Below the pieces are notes generated by a model. It saw only the letters and a list, made by a program, of their open reading frames with translations, was not told where the DNA came from and made no database searches. Of a DNA stretch of 64,000 nucleotides, positions 32,905 through 40,572 are shown piece after piece. This DNA comes from a virus: positions 1-64,000 of IMG/VR virus record IMGVR_UViG_3300036832_000803; one strand, given 5' to 3'. The translations under genes were made by a program, and so were the position numbers. The stretch's first letter is position 1, and each line of letters begins with the position of its first letter.

Positions 32905-34596
32905 TCATCGTTCGTATTTTTCTTCCAGAGCGACCAGACGCTCGGCAAGCTCGGGCATCAAGACCCAATCGCTTTTGTCTTTGGGGTCCATCCAATATTC
33001 GTCGTGACTGCCGACATCGAAATCCCTGATCGAGAGATCGGGGCGTGGCACCGTGATCCGCACGTGATACCCCGCCCAATCAAACTCGCGCAGGCCGCGG
33101 AAGTGGAACGGGACCGTCTTCTTGCCTTCCTTGGTCATCCGCTCATGCGGCCGCACGATATGGAAGATGCGCTTTTTGACGCCGGTCTCGGTTAGCTCAA
33201 TGTCGCGGTCCTGGAAAAAATAGCCGAGCCGATGCACGTCGACACCAAACACGGCGGTCATGTCGTCCTTTTGCACGTGTACCTTGATCATGGAAAAACC
33301 GGCCTGTTCCCAGCGTCTCATGGTGTCGCAGAACAAGCCGATAAAGAACTGATCCGGTGTTTCGTTGTGAATTTTCGCCCAGCGAACGAAATCCTTGGGG
33401 ATGCTCCAAGCACGGATCGGAATGGATCGCACGTCCAAGCTCCGCTTCAATCCGCGTTTGCCGCCACGGCGGTTGCGCTTGGCGTACAGCTGCATGGTTT
33501 CGGTCTTCAGGCTTTTAAGCAGCGCCAGATCGTCGCCGTCTCGGCTCACAAATACGCCGAACTCATAAGGATGGCCGCCCCCCATCCGCTTCGCCATTTT
33601 TGGGTCATGCGTGTCGAACCAGATTGTCAGCTTGTAGATGTCGCCACCGCTCATCGGCTGCAACTCCGGAGGCGGGCTCGCATACTTGCAAAAGTACATG
33701 AACCGTGGATGCCATTTACGCCGGCCGGGCCGCTCCTTCGATTCCTCGTCCTCAGTTTTTTCGAGATAGGAATTTGTGCCGAAAGCAAAACAGCCAAATG
33801 CCGGGCGAACCTGCTTGAACCAAGACGGCAAGGTCGGGGGGTATTTCCTCGGCGATTTATCCTCCGGATCGTGCTTGCCGCGAAACTGGACATCGGTCAT
33901 GAAGGTCGACGCGAGCGGCAGCAGCGTGATCCCGACCTTCTTATAAAACACGTAGCTGTCAGCATCGTGCTTTTTCATCCGTTTCAAATAAACGAAATAT
34001 CGCTCCAGTTGATCGAGGATGGTGTCGCGGAAAGTGAACTCGCCGTATATCTCCTGCTCTTTGATCAGAACCTCATCACCGCGCTTGGTCTCTTCCGCGA
34101 TCAACAACTCAGGATAATCAAGCGATGGCGTCGGCTCGGGCGGCGGCACGATTTGGAGTTTGGGCCGCGGCGGTGCCGGCGCGCGCGTTTGCTTTTCCAG
34201 CGCCGGTCCCTTGGGCTCGACGAAGATGTCATAGCGCAGCCGATTGCGTTCCAGGCGGCGCCGCATCTTGTCTCTTTCCTCCCGGCGCGGCTTCGCTGCG
34301 ATCTTGACCGCCTCGACCGCGGCATCGACCGCCTCGACCGCGGTCCCGACTGCCGCCTTTGCCGCCTCGATCGCGTCGACCTGGGCGAGGGGCTCGCCGG
34401 CTGCGCTGGGCGCTTGCGGTCGGACGATGTCGAGCGCGCCAGCCAGCAGGGCTCGGTCGCTGACCTTGCGCACTTCGATCGGATACGCCGTAGGCGCCGG
34501 CGTCGAGGGCGCGCCCATTGACGGCGTCACGGGCGGATGGCGGCGCTCGAAAAGTGCGCGAATGTTTCGGAAGAGGCGGCGCAGCCTATCAAACAT
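32905..34596 (-). CDS. 563-aa protein of unknown function
   Basis: The N-terminal 150 residues hold a basic start (RRLFRNIRALFERRHPP), an Ala-rich helix and Pro-rich linkers. From about residue 175 there is one large domain rich in aromatic and charged residues: DTILDQLERYFVYLKRMKK, PTLPSWFKQVRPAFGCFAFG, then IYKLTIWFDTHDPK and PYEFGVFVSRDG. The C-terminus (FDWAGYHVRITVPRPDL, KSDWVLMPELAERLV) looks structured. I recognise no family, metal site or NTP motif. Its size and company (Acb2-like, GcrA-like) suggest an accessory role. Confidence 0.65.
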   Translation of the reverse strand: MFDRLRRLFRNIRALFERRHPPVTPSMGAPSTPAPTAYPIEVRKVSDRALLAGALDIVRPQAPSAAGEPLAQVDAIEAAKAAVGTAVEAVDAAVEAVKIAAKPRREERDKMRRRLERNRLRYDIFVEPKGPALEKQTRAPAPPRPKLQIVPPPEPTPSLDYPELLIAEETKRGDEVLIKEQEIYGEFTFRDTILDQLERYFVYLKRMKKHDADSYVFYKKVGITLLPLASTFMTDVQFRGKHDPEDKSPRKYPPTLPSWFKQVRPAFGCFAFGTNSYLEKTEDEESKERPGRRKWHPRFMYFCKYASPPPELQPMSGGDIYKLTIWFDTHDPKMAKRMGGGHPYEFGVFVSRDGDDLALLKSLKTETMQLYAKRNRRGGKRGLKRSLDVRSIPIRAWSIPKDFVRWAKIHNETPDQFFIGLFCDTMRRWEQAGFSMIKVHVQKDDMTAVFGVDVHRLGYFFQDRDIELTETGVKKRIFHIVRPHERMTKEGKKTVPFHFRGLREFDWAGYHVRITVPRPDLSIRDFDVGSHDEYWMDPKDKSDWVLMPELAERLVALEEKYER

Positions 34597-34602
34597 CGGG
34601 CG

Positions 34603-34812
34603 CTATCCCTCGCTTTTGAACGCCGCGGCGCGGACGGCGCAATCGCGCGCTTCGACGAGCTTGCGCAATGCGACGGTGCGCTCGGGATTGCGCGGCAGCA
34701 CGTCGACGATCTGCTTGGCGAGCGCATAGAATGACGCGGATAGGTCGCGCATCGGCGCTGACTGATCGAACGTAAAGAATTGCAACATCGGCTCATGCGT
34801 GTTGTTGTTCAT
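34603..34812 (-). CDS. Acb2-like anti-CBASS cyclic-nucleotide sponge
   Basis: 69 aa, the right size for Acb2. LQFFTFDQSAP is followed by a helix ASFYALAKQIVDVLP and then NPERTVALRKLVEARDCAVRAA, very close to the signature helix of the Acb2 family (LRKLLEAKDC.VRA). Acb2 hexamers sequester cyclic di- and trinucleotides and so block CBASS (and Thoeris-like) signalling. The first helices are shorter than in well-known members. The ATG lies 20 nt inside the GcrA-like gene. Confidence 0.78.
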   Translation of the reverse strand: MNNNTHEPMLQFFTFDQSAPMRDLSASFYALAKQIVDVLPRNPERTVALRKLVEARDCAVRAAAFKSEG

Positions 34813-35284
34813 TGGACTTTCTCCCCATGATGGTGTGCGTGCGGCAATAAGGGCTGCCATGCATCCGCCCGGCGCCGCAAAACCCCCACGGCCGCGACAG
34901 CGTTACGGGCCAGCGGCAATGATCTGGCAAGAGATCGGGCACCTGCACCGGCACTTCCGGTCGGGGCCGCGGCCGCGACGTTGCGGGGAAAAGCCAACCC
35001 ATATCGGGTCCGCTCTCATATCTGGGCCGCGGCGTGGTGTTGCGCGCGCGCTTGGGTCGCCCGCCGCTGCGCGTCGTCAGCACGTTGGATCGCGCGGCCT
35101 CGCCGACCGGCGTGCGGGGAACCGAAAGCCCGAGCCGCCAGAGCCGCCCGAGCACGGCGTTGCGGGTCACCGGGAAGTCGTCAAACTCGCTGGCCAGCAC
35201 GGTCGCGACTTGCTCGGCCTTGTTGCCTGCGCCGTGTAGCTGGCGCAGGCGCATGTCGCGGTCGTTGGACCATTTGATGGTCAT
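34793..35284 (-). CDS. GcrA-like cell-cycle regulator
   Basis: 163 aa. The N-terminal DNA-binding domain reads WSNDRDMRLRQLHGAGN, then FPVTRNAVLGRLWRLGL. The C-terminal HCRWPVTL, WGFCGAGRMHGSPYCRTH is the region by which GcrA contacts sigma70. GcrA acts at methylated GANTC promoters and links the cell cycle to CcrM methylation in alphaproteobacteria. The phage copy may retime host genes or drive phage promoters. The ATG overlaps the upstream stop. Confidence 0.85.
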   Translation of the reverse strand: MTIKWSNDRDMRLRQLHGAGNKAEQVATVLASEFDDFPVTRNAVLGRLWRLGLSVPRTPVGEAARSNVLTTRSGGRPKRARNTTPRPRYESGPDMGWLFPATSRPRPRPEVPVQVPDLLPDHCRWPVTLSRPWGFCGAGRMHGSPYCRTHTIMGRKSNEQQHA

Positions 35285-35577
35285 TGCGTGCGCGCCTCGG
35301 GCTCGGCCTTGCAACGGGCGGCGGCGATCACAGCTAGGTCGACCATGTCGCGAAACGATTCCGGCGTTCCGTTGTGGCAGAACGCGGCGACCAGGAGCGC
35401 TTCGGTGGTGATCGCCGACATGACACACTGATCCGGCACGCCGCTTTGCTGGCCCGCATCGATGGCGGCCTGCACGATGACGGCAAATTCAAGCTTCAGG
35501 CGGTCGCCGATCTTCATCGAAAGATCGATCTCCTGATCGTCCATCTGGACGAACCGTCCGTCAGCGGTCGGTTTCAT
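35281..35577 (-). CDS. Hypothetical protein
   Basis: 98 aa. DGRFVQMDDQEIDLSMKIGD is followed by helices RLKLEFAVIVQAAIDAG and ESFRDMVDLAVIAAARCKAE. No motif. It overlaps the GcrA-like gene by 4 nt, so they are probably expressed together. Confidence 0.58.
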   Translation of the reverse strand: MKPTADGRFVQMDDQEIDLSMKIGDRLKLEFAVIVQAAIDAGQQSGVPDQCVMSAITTEALLVAAFCHNGTPESFRDMVDLAVIAAARCKAEPEARTQ

Positions 35578-35924
35578 GCGCGTTGCCTTTCGAGATGGCG
35601 CAAAAAAATATGTGCGGACCAGCAGCCTTGAACGAGAAATGCCTGGAGAAGAGAAGCGCTCGCAGGCTGCCTTTCTGGGAGCGACCGATCTCCGCACTGA
35701 CCGACCGAGAAGTCCCGCTTCCCTCCAACAAATGGCGCACGGTGCGCGAGACCCGTCCGTGCCCGGTTTATCTGACCACCCCGCGCTGCTAAGCCAACGG
35801 CATTGCAGTCCTTTCCGATGGCCCCGACCTTCTCGGGTGCGTACTTTCCGGCTGCGCATATCCACGTCAGCGGAGCCGGGGTTTTCGGCGGTCGAACCTT
35901 GCTCAGTGGGGAGAGGTTCAACAT
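35574..35924 (-). CDS. Doubtful 116-aa reading frame
   Basis: The stop overlaps the next ATG in the ATGA manner of this operon and the start is an ATG after AGGG. But the composition is mixed and unlike neighbouring genes, no domain is visible, and a + strand frame (35583-35792) covers part of the same DNA. The 390-nt stretch 35578-35966 may simply be non-coding. Confidence 0.3.
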   Translation of the reverse strand: MLNLSPLSKVRPPKTPAPLTWICAAGKYAPEKVGAIGKDCNAVGLAARGGQINRARTGLAHRAPFVGGKRDFSVGQCGDRSLPERQPASASLLQAFLVQGCWSAHIFLRHLERQRA

Positions 35925-35966
35925 GCCCTGTGCTGCGGTCGATGATCTCCTTTGTTTGTTTGCTCG

Positions 35967-36072
35967 TGGCTCTCCCGCGAGGACTCGAACCTCGACCCTC
36001 GAAAGGACGGCGCCCTCTGGACCCCTATGATGCCCGAAGGCTCCGCGCGTCTACCAATTCCGCCACGGGAGA
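35967..36072 (-). tRNA. tRNA-Leu-like gene with an oversized middle
   Basis: Read on the minus strand: acceptor TCTCCCG pairs perfectly with CGGGAGA, followed by G and an encoded CCA. The D arm GCG-GAATTGGTAGA-CGC is Leu-type, and the T arm CGAGG-TTCGAGT-CCTCG is perfect. The region between D and T arms is 51 nt, about 20 nt longer than in usual tRNA-Leu, and I could not fold a proper anticodon stem with U33. So the anticodon is unassigned; it may be interrupted, degenerate, or folded atypically. Confidence 0.6.
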
Positions 36073-36079
36073 AAACACG

Positions 36080-37288
36080 TCACACCAACTTGTTCTGTGC
36101 CGGCTTGAGCTTGGCGACGGCGCTGCGCACCCATTCCTGCACGGCGTCGAAATCTGGTTTGGTCACGCCGCAGGCATTGCGCATCGATCGCTGGGCGTCG
36201 GAGTTGAACCAAGCTTCGAGCGCATCGGCGCTCTTGGCGTCGTCAACGACTTTGCGCGCGAACCGCTTGTAAGACTCCGCATCCTTCGGCGGACCTTCGT
36301 CGCCGCCGCCCGGCGCGGGTGATCCCGGCTTCGCAGAGTCGGCGGCGTTTTCTGATCCGCCGGCCTCTGGCGTTCCCGGTTTTCCCGCGCCGGGTGGCTC
36401 CCCCCGAGTCGGTGGCTTCGGCAGCGACTTGCCGCCGTTGCCTTCGGTCTCGTCGGTCAGTGACGGGTCGGCGCCGAAGTGATCGAAAGCGGCCGCAATG
36501 TTTGCTGGTCTTTGCGCGGTGACGGATTCGGCGTCCTGACGCGCGCGCTGGAAATCGTACAACTCGTCGTCACGGTGCAGCACGCGATCCAGATCGGTCG
36601 ACTTCGGCAGCACCTTCGAATGACGCCGCGCGACTGTTTTCTTGGCCATCTCGCCGTAGCTGGCCGGGTTCGACCAGGGGCCTTTCTTCGCGCGCGAGAA
36701 CGCCTTGCGGATGTCCTCGATCTCATCGATGTTCATGACATCGCGCGAGAGTCCGCCGTCCTTCAGCCGGCAAACGCTGTAAGCGTGCGTGATCTTGCGG
36801 TGGAGTCCGCCGCTCGGCGCCGGCTTGTGTTTGATGAACGGCTCATCGCCAAGCTCGTAAGCGAATTGATCGCCCTCATAGACAAGGCTCACGTCCCACG
36901 TATCAATCTCGCCCGAATTGCGGGCGATCTTGCGCAGGCCGGCGATCATTGGCATCCACGTGGCCTTCGCTCCATCGGTGCGACGACGGCCGCCGTCTTC
37001 GTCATCCTCGCCGAATGGCACGATGGCGCCCTCGCGGCCGTCCGGCAGCAGCCCATCTTGCGCGGCCTTCATGCAGGCGTTGAAAAAGCTCTGCCGATCG
37101 CAGGCCAGGAGCTTCGGCGTGTTCTGCACCGCGGTCATCACGACGCGCATAAACCGCTCCACCGGGATGTGCGCCGGCAGCGCCATTTTGAATTGGGTCT
37201 CCATCTTCCCGAGATCGGCGCGGAACTGTTGGATGATGGCGGGAAGCTTGGTCTCTTGGCCGGTGGTGACTTGGTTGGGCGTCGTCAT
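36080..37288 (-). CDS. recT: RecT-family single-strand annealing protein
   Basis: 402 aa. The first 240 residues are RecT-like: PVERFMRVVMTAVQNTPKLL, FFNACMKAAQDGLLPDGREG, WMPMIAGLRKIARNSG, YGEMAKKTVARRHSKVLP. RecT anneals ssDNA produced by an exonuclease. From about residue 260 a Gly/Pro/Asp-rich linker leads to a small C-terminal helical domain (KRFARKVVDDAKSADALEAWF) not found in the shortest family members. The exonuclease is encoded two genes upstream. Confidence 0.92.
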   Translation of the reverse strand: MTTPNQVTTGQETKLPAIIQQFRADLGKMETQFKMALPAHIPVERFMRVVMTAVQNTPKLLACDRQSFFNACMKAAQDGLLPDGREGAIVPFGEDDEDGGRRRTDGAKATWMPMIAGLRKIARNSGEIDTWDVSLVYEGDQFAYELGDEPFIKHKPAPSGGLHRKITHAYSVCRLKDGGLSRDVMNIDEIEDIRKAFSRAKKGPWSNPASYGEMAKKTVARRHSKVLPKSTDLDRVLHRDDELYDFQRARQDAESVTAQRPANIAAAFDHFGADPSLTDETEGNGGKSLPKPPTRGEPPGAGKPGTPEAGGSENAADSAKPGSPAPGGGDEGPPKDAESYKRFARKVVDDAKSADALEAWFNSDAQRSMRNACGVTKPDFDAVQEWVRSAVAKLKPAQNKLV

Positions 37289-37992
37289 TGGAGCGGTTCC
37301 TTTGTCCTGGTCTTGCGATAGCGCTTGCCGTCGCGCCCGAGCCGGCCCCCGTCAGGTGCAACATCAGGTGCAACATCGTCGGGCGTTGCCGCCAAGGCAG
37401 CCCGAGCCCGCTTAACCGTTTGAGCGCTCACGCCAATCTCGGCGGCGATGGCCCGATCGGAGCGGCCCGGGTCGGCCGCCAGGGCGGCGGTGGCGCGGTC
37501 GAATGCCGTCGCTGGCGCAGGCGGTGGCGCCGGTGCCGGCGCTGCCCACGGGTGCGCGACCACATAGGGCGCCCCGCAACCGCACTGGCAGACGGCGTGG
37601 GCGCCGCAGCCCATGCATTCCAGCGCGCCGCCGCGGAACAGCACCTTGCCGATCAGCCGTTCGATGGCGGCCGGCTCGACCGCCGGCAGACGCGTCGCAA
37701 TGAATTGCGACCACGTGCGACCATCGTCGCCGAACGCGCTCGGGTCCGATGCCTCGTACCAGCGGCGAAGCTCGATCAGCCCGAGCCCGGCCGCGGCCAG
37801 ACGGTCGCAACGGAAGGATTCGCCGATGTGCGCGATGCGATCGTCGACCGAGAAGACAACCTCGTCGGCGCGCGCCGGCAACGGCGGCAGCGGTTCCTTG
37901 CGCGGTCGCAGATCATCGATCGCCGCCTTCATGCTGATCTCGCCTTGGGCGAGCGCGGTCTTGGCCGCATCGATGATTTCCTTCGTGCTCAC
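37285..37992 (-). CDS. Protein with C-terminal helix-turn-helix (GTG start)
   Basis: 235 aa. GTG at 37992 follows AGAGGGTG. Residues 55-110 are a mixed domain (RIAHIGESFRCDRLAAAGLG). A Cys-rich patch CMGCGAHAVCQCGCG near residue 130 may bind zinc. The C-terminus has SDRAIAAEIGVSAQTVKRAR, a clear helix-turn-helix, and ends RLGRDGKRYRKTR, as in phage and actinobacterial regulators. Placed between exonuclease and RecT genes. A role in DNA binding is likely; the target is unknown. Confidence 0.65.
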   Translation of the reverse strand: MSTKEIIDAAKTALAQGEISMKAAIDDLRPRKEPLPPLPARADEVVFSVDDRIAHIGESFRCDRLAAAGLGLIELRRWYEASDPSAFGDDGRTWSQFIATRLPAVEPAAIERLIGKVLFRGGALECMGCGAHAVCQCGCGAPYVVAHPWAAPAPAPPPAPATAFDRATAALAADPGRSDRAIAAEIGVSAQTVKRARAALAATPDDVAPDVAPDGGRLGRDGKRYRKTRTKEPLQ

Positions 37993-37996
37993 CGAT

Positions 37997-38209
37997 TCAC
38001 CCTCTCGACGCCGCCGTCTCGTCCGACTCCCGCACGTGCGCCGGGTCGTCGAGCGGCCATGTTCCGTGCTCAAGCTGGTCGTGGATGATCTCGCCGCGGC
38101 AGCCATTGCCGGCGTCGTCGAGCGCGACCAGGATTTCCGCGGGCGCCAGCGATACGGCCGCGCGCGCAACCAACTCGAATAGCTGGAGGCGGAATTCACC
38201 GAGCGTCAT
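37997..38209 (-). CDS. Small hypothetical protein
   Basis: 70 aa. TLGEFRLQLFELVARAAVSL followed by ILVALDDAGNGCRGEIIHDQ. No domain recognised. The ATG overlaps the exonuclease stop by 4 nt, so it should be coexpressed with the recombination genes. Confidence 0.6.
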   Translation of the reverse strand: MTLGEFRLQLFELVARAAVSLAPAEILVALDDAGNGCRGEIIHDQLEHGTWPLDDPAHVRESDETAASRG

Positions 38210-39150
38210 GCGTCCGGCTCCTTGTCCTTGGTGATCCGCAACACGCGATAGCTCGTTTCCCGCACCACATATTCCCGGCGGTGCTGTTCCTTGAAGGTGA
38301 TCCGCCAGCCGCCGCTTACGACCGCCGCTTCGGCGTCGCCAAGCTTCGCTTTGACCTCGTTGTTGCAGGCTTCCAGCGCTTCCTTGAGGCGGTCGACGGA
38401 AGCGGCCAGACTGACGCGCTCTTCCAACAATTCGAGAATGCGGTTGTCGCCGCGCAGATCGCTGATCTTGCCGGGAGTTTCGTGCGGGTACAGCGCGGCC
38501 AGCAGCGCCCCGTCGCGCTCATAATCGATCGTCGGCGGCGCGCCGCTATCGACCTTGCGCCAGAATTCAGCCACCGCCTCGCGGATACGTTTTTCGGTGG
38601 CCGCATGCCGCGGCACGTCGATCAGATGGGTCGAAAATGCGAAGTCGCCGACCACCAGTGCGGCAACGACGCCGAAGTCCGCGTCGTCCAGCATCATTTC
38701 TGTCACGCATTGCAGGCCGATCCAGAACGGCATCCCGCCGGATTCGAGCCAAGTCTTTTTGTAGATGGAACTTGCCACGGTCTTGGTTTGTAGAATGCCG
38801 CGCCGGCCGTTGTCGTCGATATAGAAGTCGGGCGTCGCCCCGATGCGCCGCTTCGTGTCACGCAAGTAATTGTTCGCCTTCGTGATCTTCCACTCTGGCC
38901 GCTTGCGTTGCACTTCGCTCGCGACCACACCTTCCAATGCGCGGCCGCGCCGGATGACATCGGTCTCGGCGTGCGCCGGCAATTCGATGCCGGATTTTTC
39001 CACGTGAAGCTCGCCAACGGTTTTGTAGGGATGCAGCGCAAACAGCGCCGCGATCGTCGAGGCCGTCACGTCATGCTTGCGCAGCGCGTGCCACTGATCG
39101 TCGTCGACGATCGTGATGCTCTCAATATCGGCGGGCACGTGACGCGTCAT
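38206..39150 (-). CDS. YqaJ/lambda-exonuclease-like nuclease
   Basis: 314 aa. The N-terminal region reads WHALRKHDVTASTIAALFALH, the TAS motif of the YqaJ family; GRALEGVVASE gives the first Glu; GATPDFYIDDNG gives the catalytic Asp; the last motif is GILQTKTV, where the usual Glu of ExK is Gln. A C-terminal helical extension follows from about residue 225. Such exonucleases resect dsDNA for RecT. First gene of the transcript started at 39.2 kb. Confidence 0.85.
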   Translation of the reverse strand: MTRHVPADIESITIVDDDQWHALRKHDVTASTIAALFALHPYKTVGELHVEKSGIELPAHAETDVIRRGRALEGVVASEVQRKRPEWKITKANNYLRDTKRRIGATPDFYIDDNGRRGILQTKTVASSIYKKTWLESGGMPFWIGLQCVTEMMLDDADFGVVAALVVGDFAFSTHLIDVPRHAATEKRIREAVAEFWRKVDSGAPPTIDYERDGALLAALYPHETPGKISDLRGDNRILELLEERVSLAASVDRLKEALEACNNEVKAKLGDAEAAVVSGGWRITFKEQHRREYVVRETSYRVLRITKDKEPDA

Positions 39151-39173
39151 AGGGAACCGCCTCCATCGGTCTA

Positions 39174-39203
39174 AGGTTAAAACCGTGGCGACGGCAATGT
39201 CAA
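39174..39203 (-). promoter_or_regulatory. Promoter of the exonuclease-recT operon with overlapping operator
   Basis: On the minus strand: -35 TTGACA (39198-39203, perfect), 18-nt spacer, -10 TAACCT. The operator GGTTAAAACC (39175-39184 as read on +) covers the -10. Located 24-53 nt upstream of the exonuclease start. Confidence 0.65.
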
Positions 39204-39347
39204 CCCGTTTGGCGAGTTGGCGCGCGGTTGCACGCCGCGGCCAATGCGCCCCTAGGCTAGAAAAGCGCAGAAATTTATTTTGTGGATACGTGACTTACCG
39301 GCAACGCTGCGAATCGGAAAAAAGGCGCGCCGAGCGTGGATTAAAGA

Positions 39348-40076
39348 TTAGTCGTGATCTTGCTGGGTGCGAACAAGACGACCAAGAACAAACAAAGACT
39401 TGTTCTGGTCGCCGTCAAGATCAGCCGGCGCGCTGATCTCTGGCGCCAGCTGGGGGTCAGTCGATTCTGTCAGTAATGCGTAACCGCGGGGCCGCTGCAC
39501 AAGGCGGCGCAAGCTCGTTTCCTCGCTGCCGTCCGGCAGCCGGCGGCGGATCGCGTAAATGCGGCCATCCAGAAGCGGCTGCGGCGTCTCGTTGAAATCG
39601 CGGCAGATCGCATAGTCGCCCGGCTCGATCCGCTTCGGTTTGGCGGCATCCATCTCGCGCCCGCGCACGAGCAAGCCGAAATAGCTGCCTGCGGGCAGGT
39701 CGCAGTCGACCGGGACTTTGATCTCGCGTGGCAAGCCTTTGGGACGCTTCGCCGATGGCATGACGAAGACTCCACCTTGAGCAATTCCGATGACCTTCAC
39801 AGTGAGGATTCTAAGATCGGCAGAAATGACAATATCGCCCTCACCGATCAATTGCGCAACGGAGACGCCCAATACTTCGGCTATTCTTTGCAGAGTATCG
39901 ATACTCGGGTTTTTAATTCGAAGGTTCAGAATGTCGTTGACGGCCGATAAACTCAGGCCGGCTTGCTCAGAAACGCTGGTTGGGGAACGTCGGCGGAAAC
40001 GCAGTATCGCGTGCAGCGATTCTGCGAGTATCTCGTAATTCCTTTTAATTTTCTGGCGGTTAGCTGAATGTGGCAT
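39348..40076 (-). CDS. CI-like repressor: XRE domain plus inactive S24-type domain
   Basis: 242 aa from the ATG at 40076. Residues about 25-80 are a HTH (VSEQAGLSLSAVNDILNLRI, TLQRIAEVLGVSVAQLIG). Residues about 100-220 resemble a LexA/CI S24 domain: VIGIAQGGVF at the possible cleavage loop, then GSYFGLLVRGREMDAAKP and EPGDYAICRDF. Where the catalytic Ser (GDSM) is expected there is GREM, and the Lys position is Arg (TSLRRLVQ), so self-cleavage is unlikely. It probably dimerises on the GGTT/AACC operators. No SD is evident. Confidence 0.85.
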   Translation of the reverse strand: MPHSANRQKIKRNYEILAESLHAILRFRRRSPTSVSEQAGLSLSAVNDILNLRIKNPSIDTLQRIAEVLGVSVAQLIGEGDIVISADLRILTVKVIGIAQGGVFVMPSAKRPKGLPREIKVPVDCDLPAGSYFGLLVRGREMDAAKPKRIEPGDYAICRDFNETPQPLLDGRIYAIRRRLPDGSEETSLRRLVQRPRGYALLTESTDPQLAPEISAPADLDGDQNKSLFVLGRLVRTQQDHD

Positions 40077-40120
40077 CAAGTTGTATTCTAAAACAGATTC
40101 TAAATGACGGTTGAGCGCGC

Positions 40121-40154
40121 CGACGGTTTTAACCGTCGAACGGCCCTAGGTCAA
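40121..40154 (-). promoter_or_regulatory. Repressor promoter with palindromic operator
   Basis: CGACGGTTTTAACCGTCG (40121-40138) is two perfect 8-bp arms around TT. On the minus strand -35 TTGACC (40149-40154), 17-nt spacer and -10 TAAAAC (40126-40131) overlap it, so the repressor should regulate its own gene. Confidence 0.65.
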
Positions 40155-40196
40155 GTGGGCCGATGGCAGCGGCAGAACGCCCAGAATTCAAAAAAT

Positions 40197-40225
40197 TTGC
40201 GCTTAGGTTAAAACCGGGATAGCCT
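40197..40225 (+). promoter_or_regulatory. Early rightward promoter with operator in the spacer
   Basis: -35 TTGCGC, 17-nt spacer containing GGTTAAAACC (40206-40215), -10 TAGCCT. The next ATG is 8 nt past the -10, so the first gene is probably translated from a leaderless transcript. Confidence 0.6.
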
Positions 40226-40233
40226 TGCGGGCT

Positions 40234-40497
40234 ATGGGCAGCATCCCTTACCCTACCGAGCGCGAAATCCGTGCGGCGCTGATCGAGCGCATGAAGGCGT
40301 TTTGTGCCGTGACCGGGACCGCGCCATCGACGGTCTGTCGGGACGTTATCAACGACACGACCTTCTTCAGCAAAGTCGTCGGCGGCGGCAACTTCACGGT
40401 CTCGACCTATAAAAAATTCCAAGCTCACTTCGACAAGAAATGGCCGCGCACAGCGTCCGGGCGTTTGCGTTATTCCAGGCGCAACGGCGCGGCGTAG
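40234..40497 (+). CDS. Cro-like early regulator
   Basis: 87 aa, divergent from the repressor. ERMKAFCAVTGTAPSTVCRD, then FFSKVVGGGNFTVSTYKKFQ has the spacing of a helix-turn-helix of the type found beside repressors in alphaproteobacterial phages. The ATG lies 8 nt past the -10; a TTG start at 40225 would fall within the promoter. As the first gene of the rightward early operon it may act as the Cro counterpart. Confidence 0.7.
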   Translation: MGSIPYPTEREIRAALIERMKAFCAVTGTAPSTVCRDVINDTTFFSKVVGGGNFTVSTYKKFQAHFDKKWPRTASGRLRYSRRNGAA

Positions 40498-40572
40498 CTT
40501 TATCTGCTTTGCACAATGCAGCGGCGCGTCCGTCCTCACAGGCGGTCCGATAACCTGGAAAGGAATCAACCA

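Noticed and set aside
33232-34521. 429-aa + strand frame
   Set aside because: Antisense of the 563-aa gene; no start signal, and the minus frame has better residue composition.
35583-35792. 69-aa + strand frame
   Set aside because: Weak start signal, isolated on the wrong strand and overlapping an equally weak minus frame; kept only as doubtful region.
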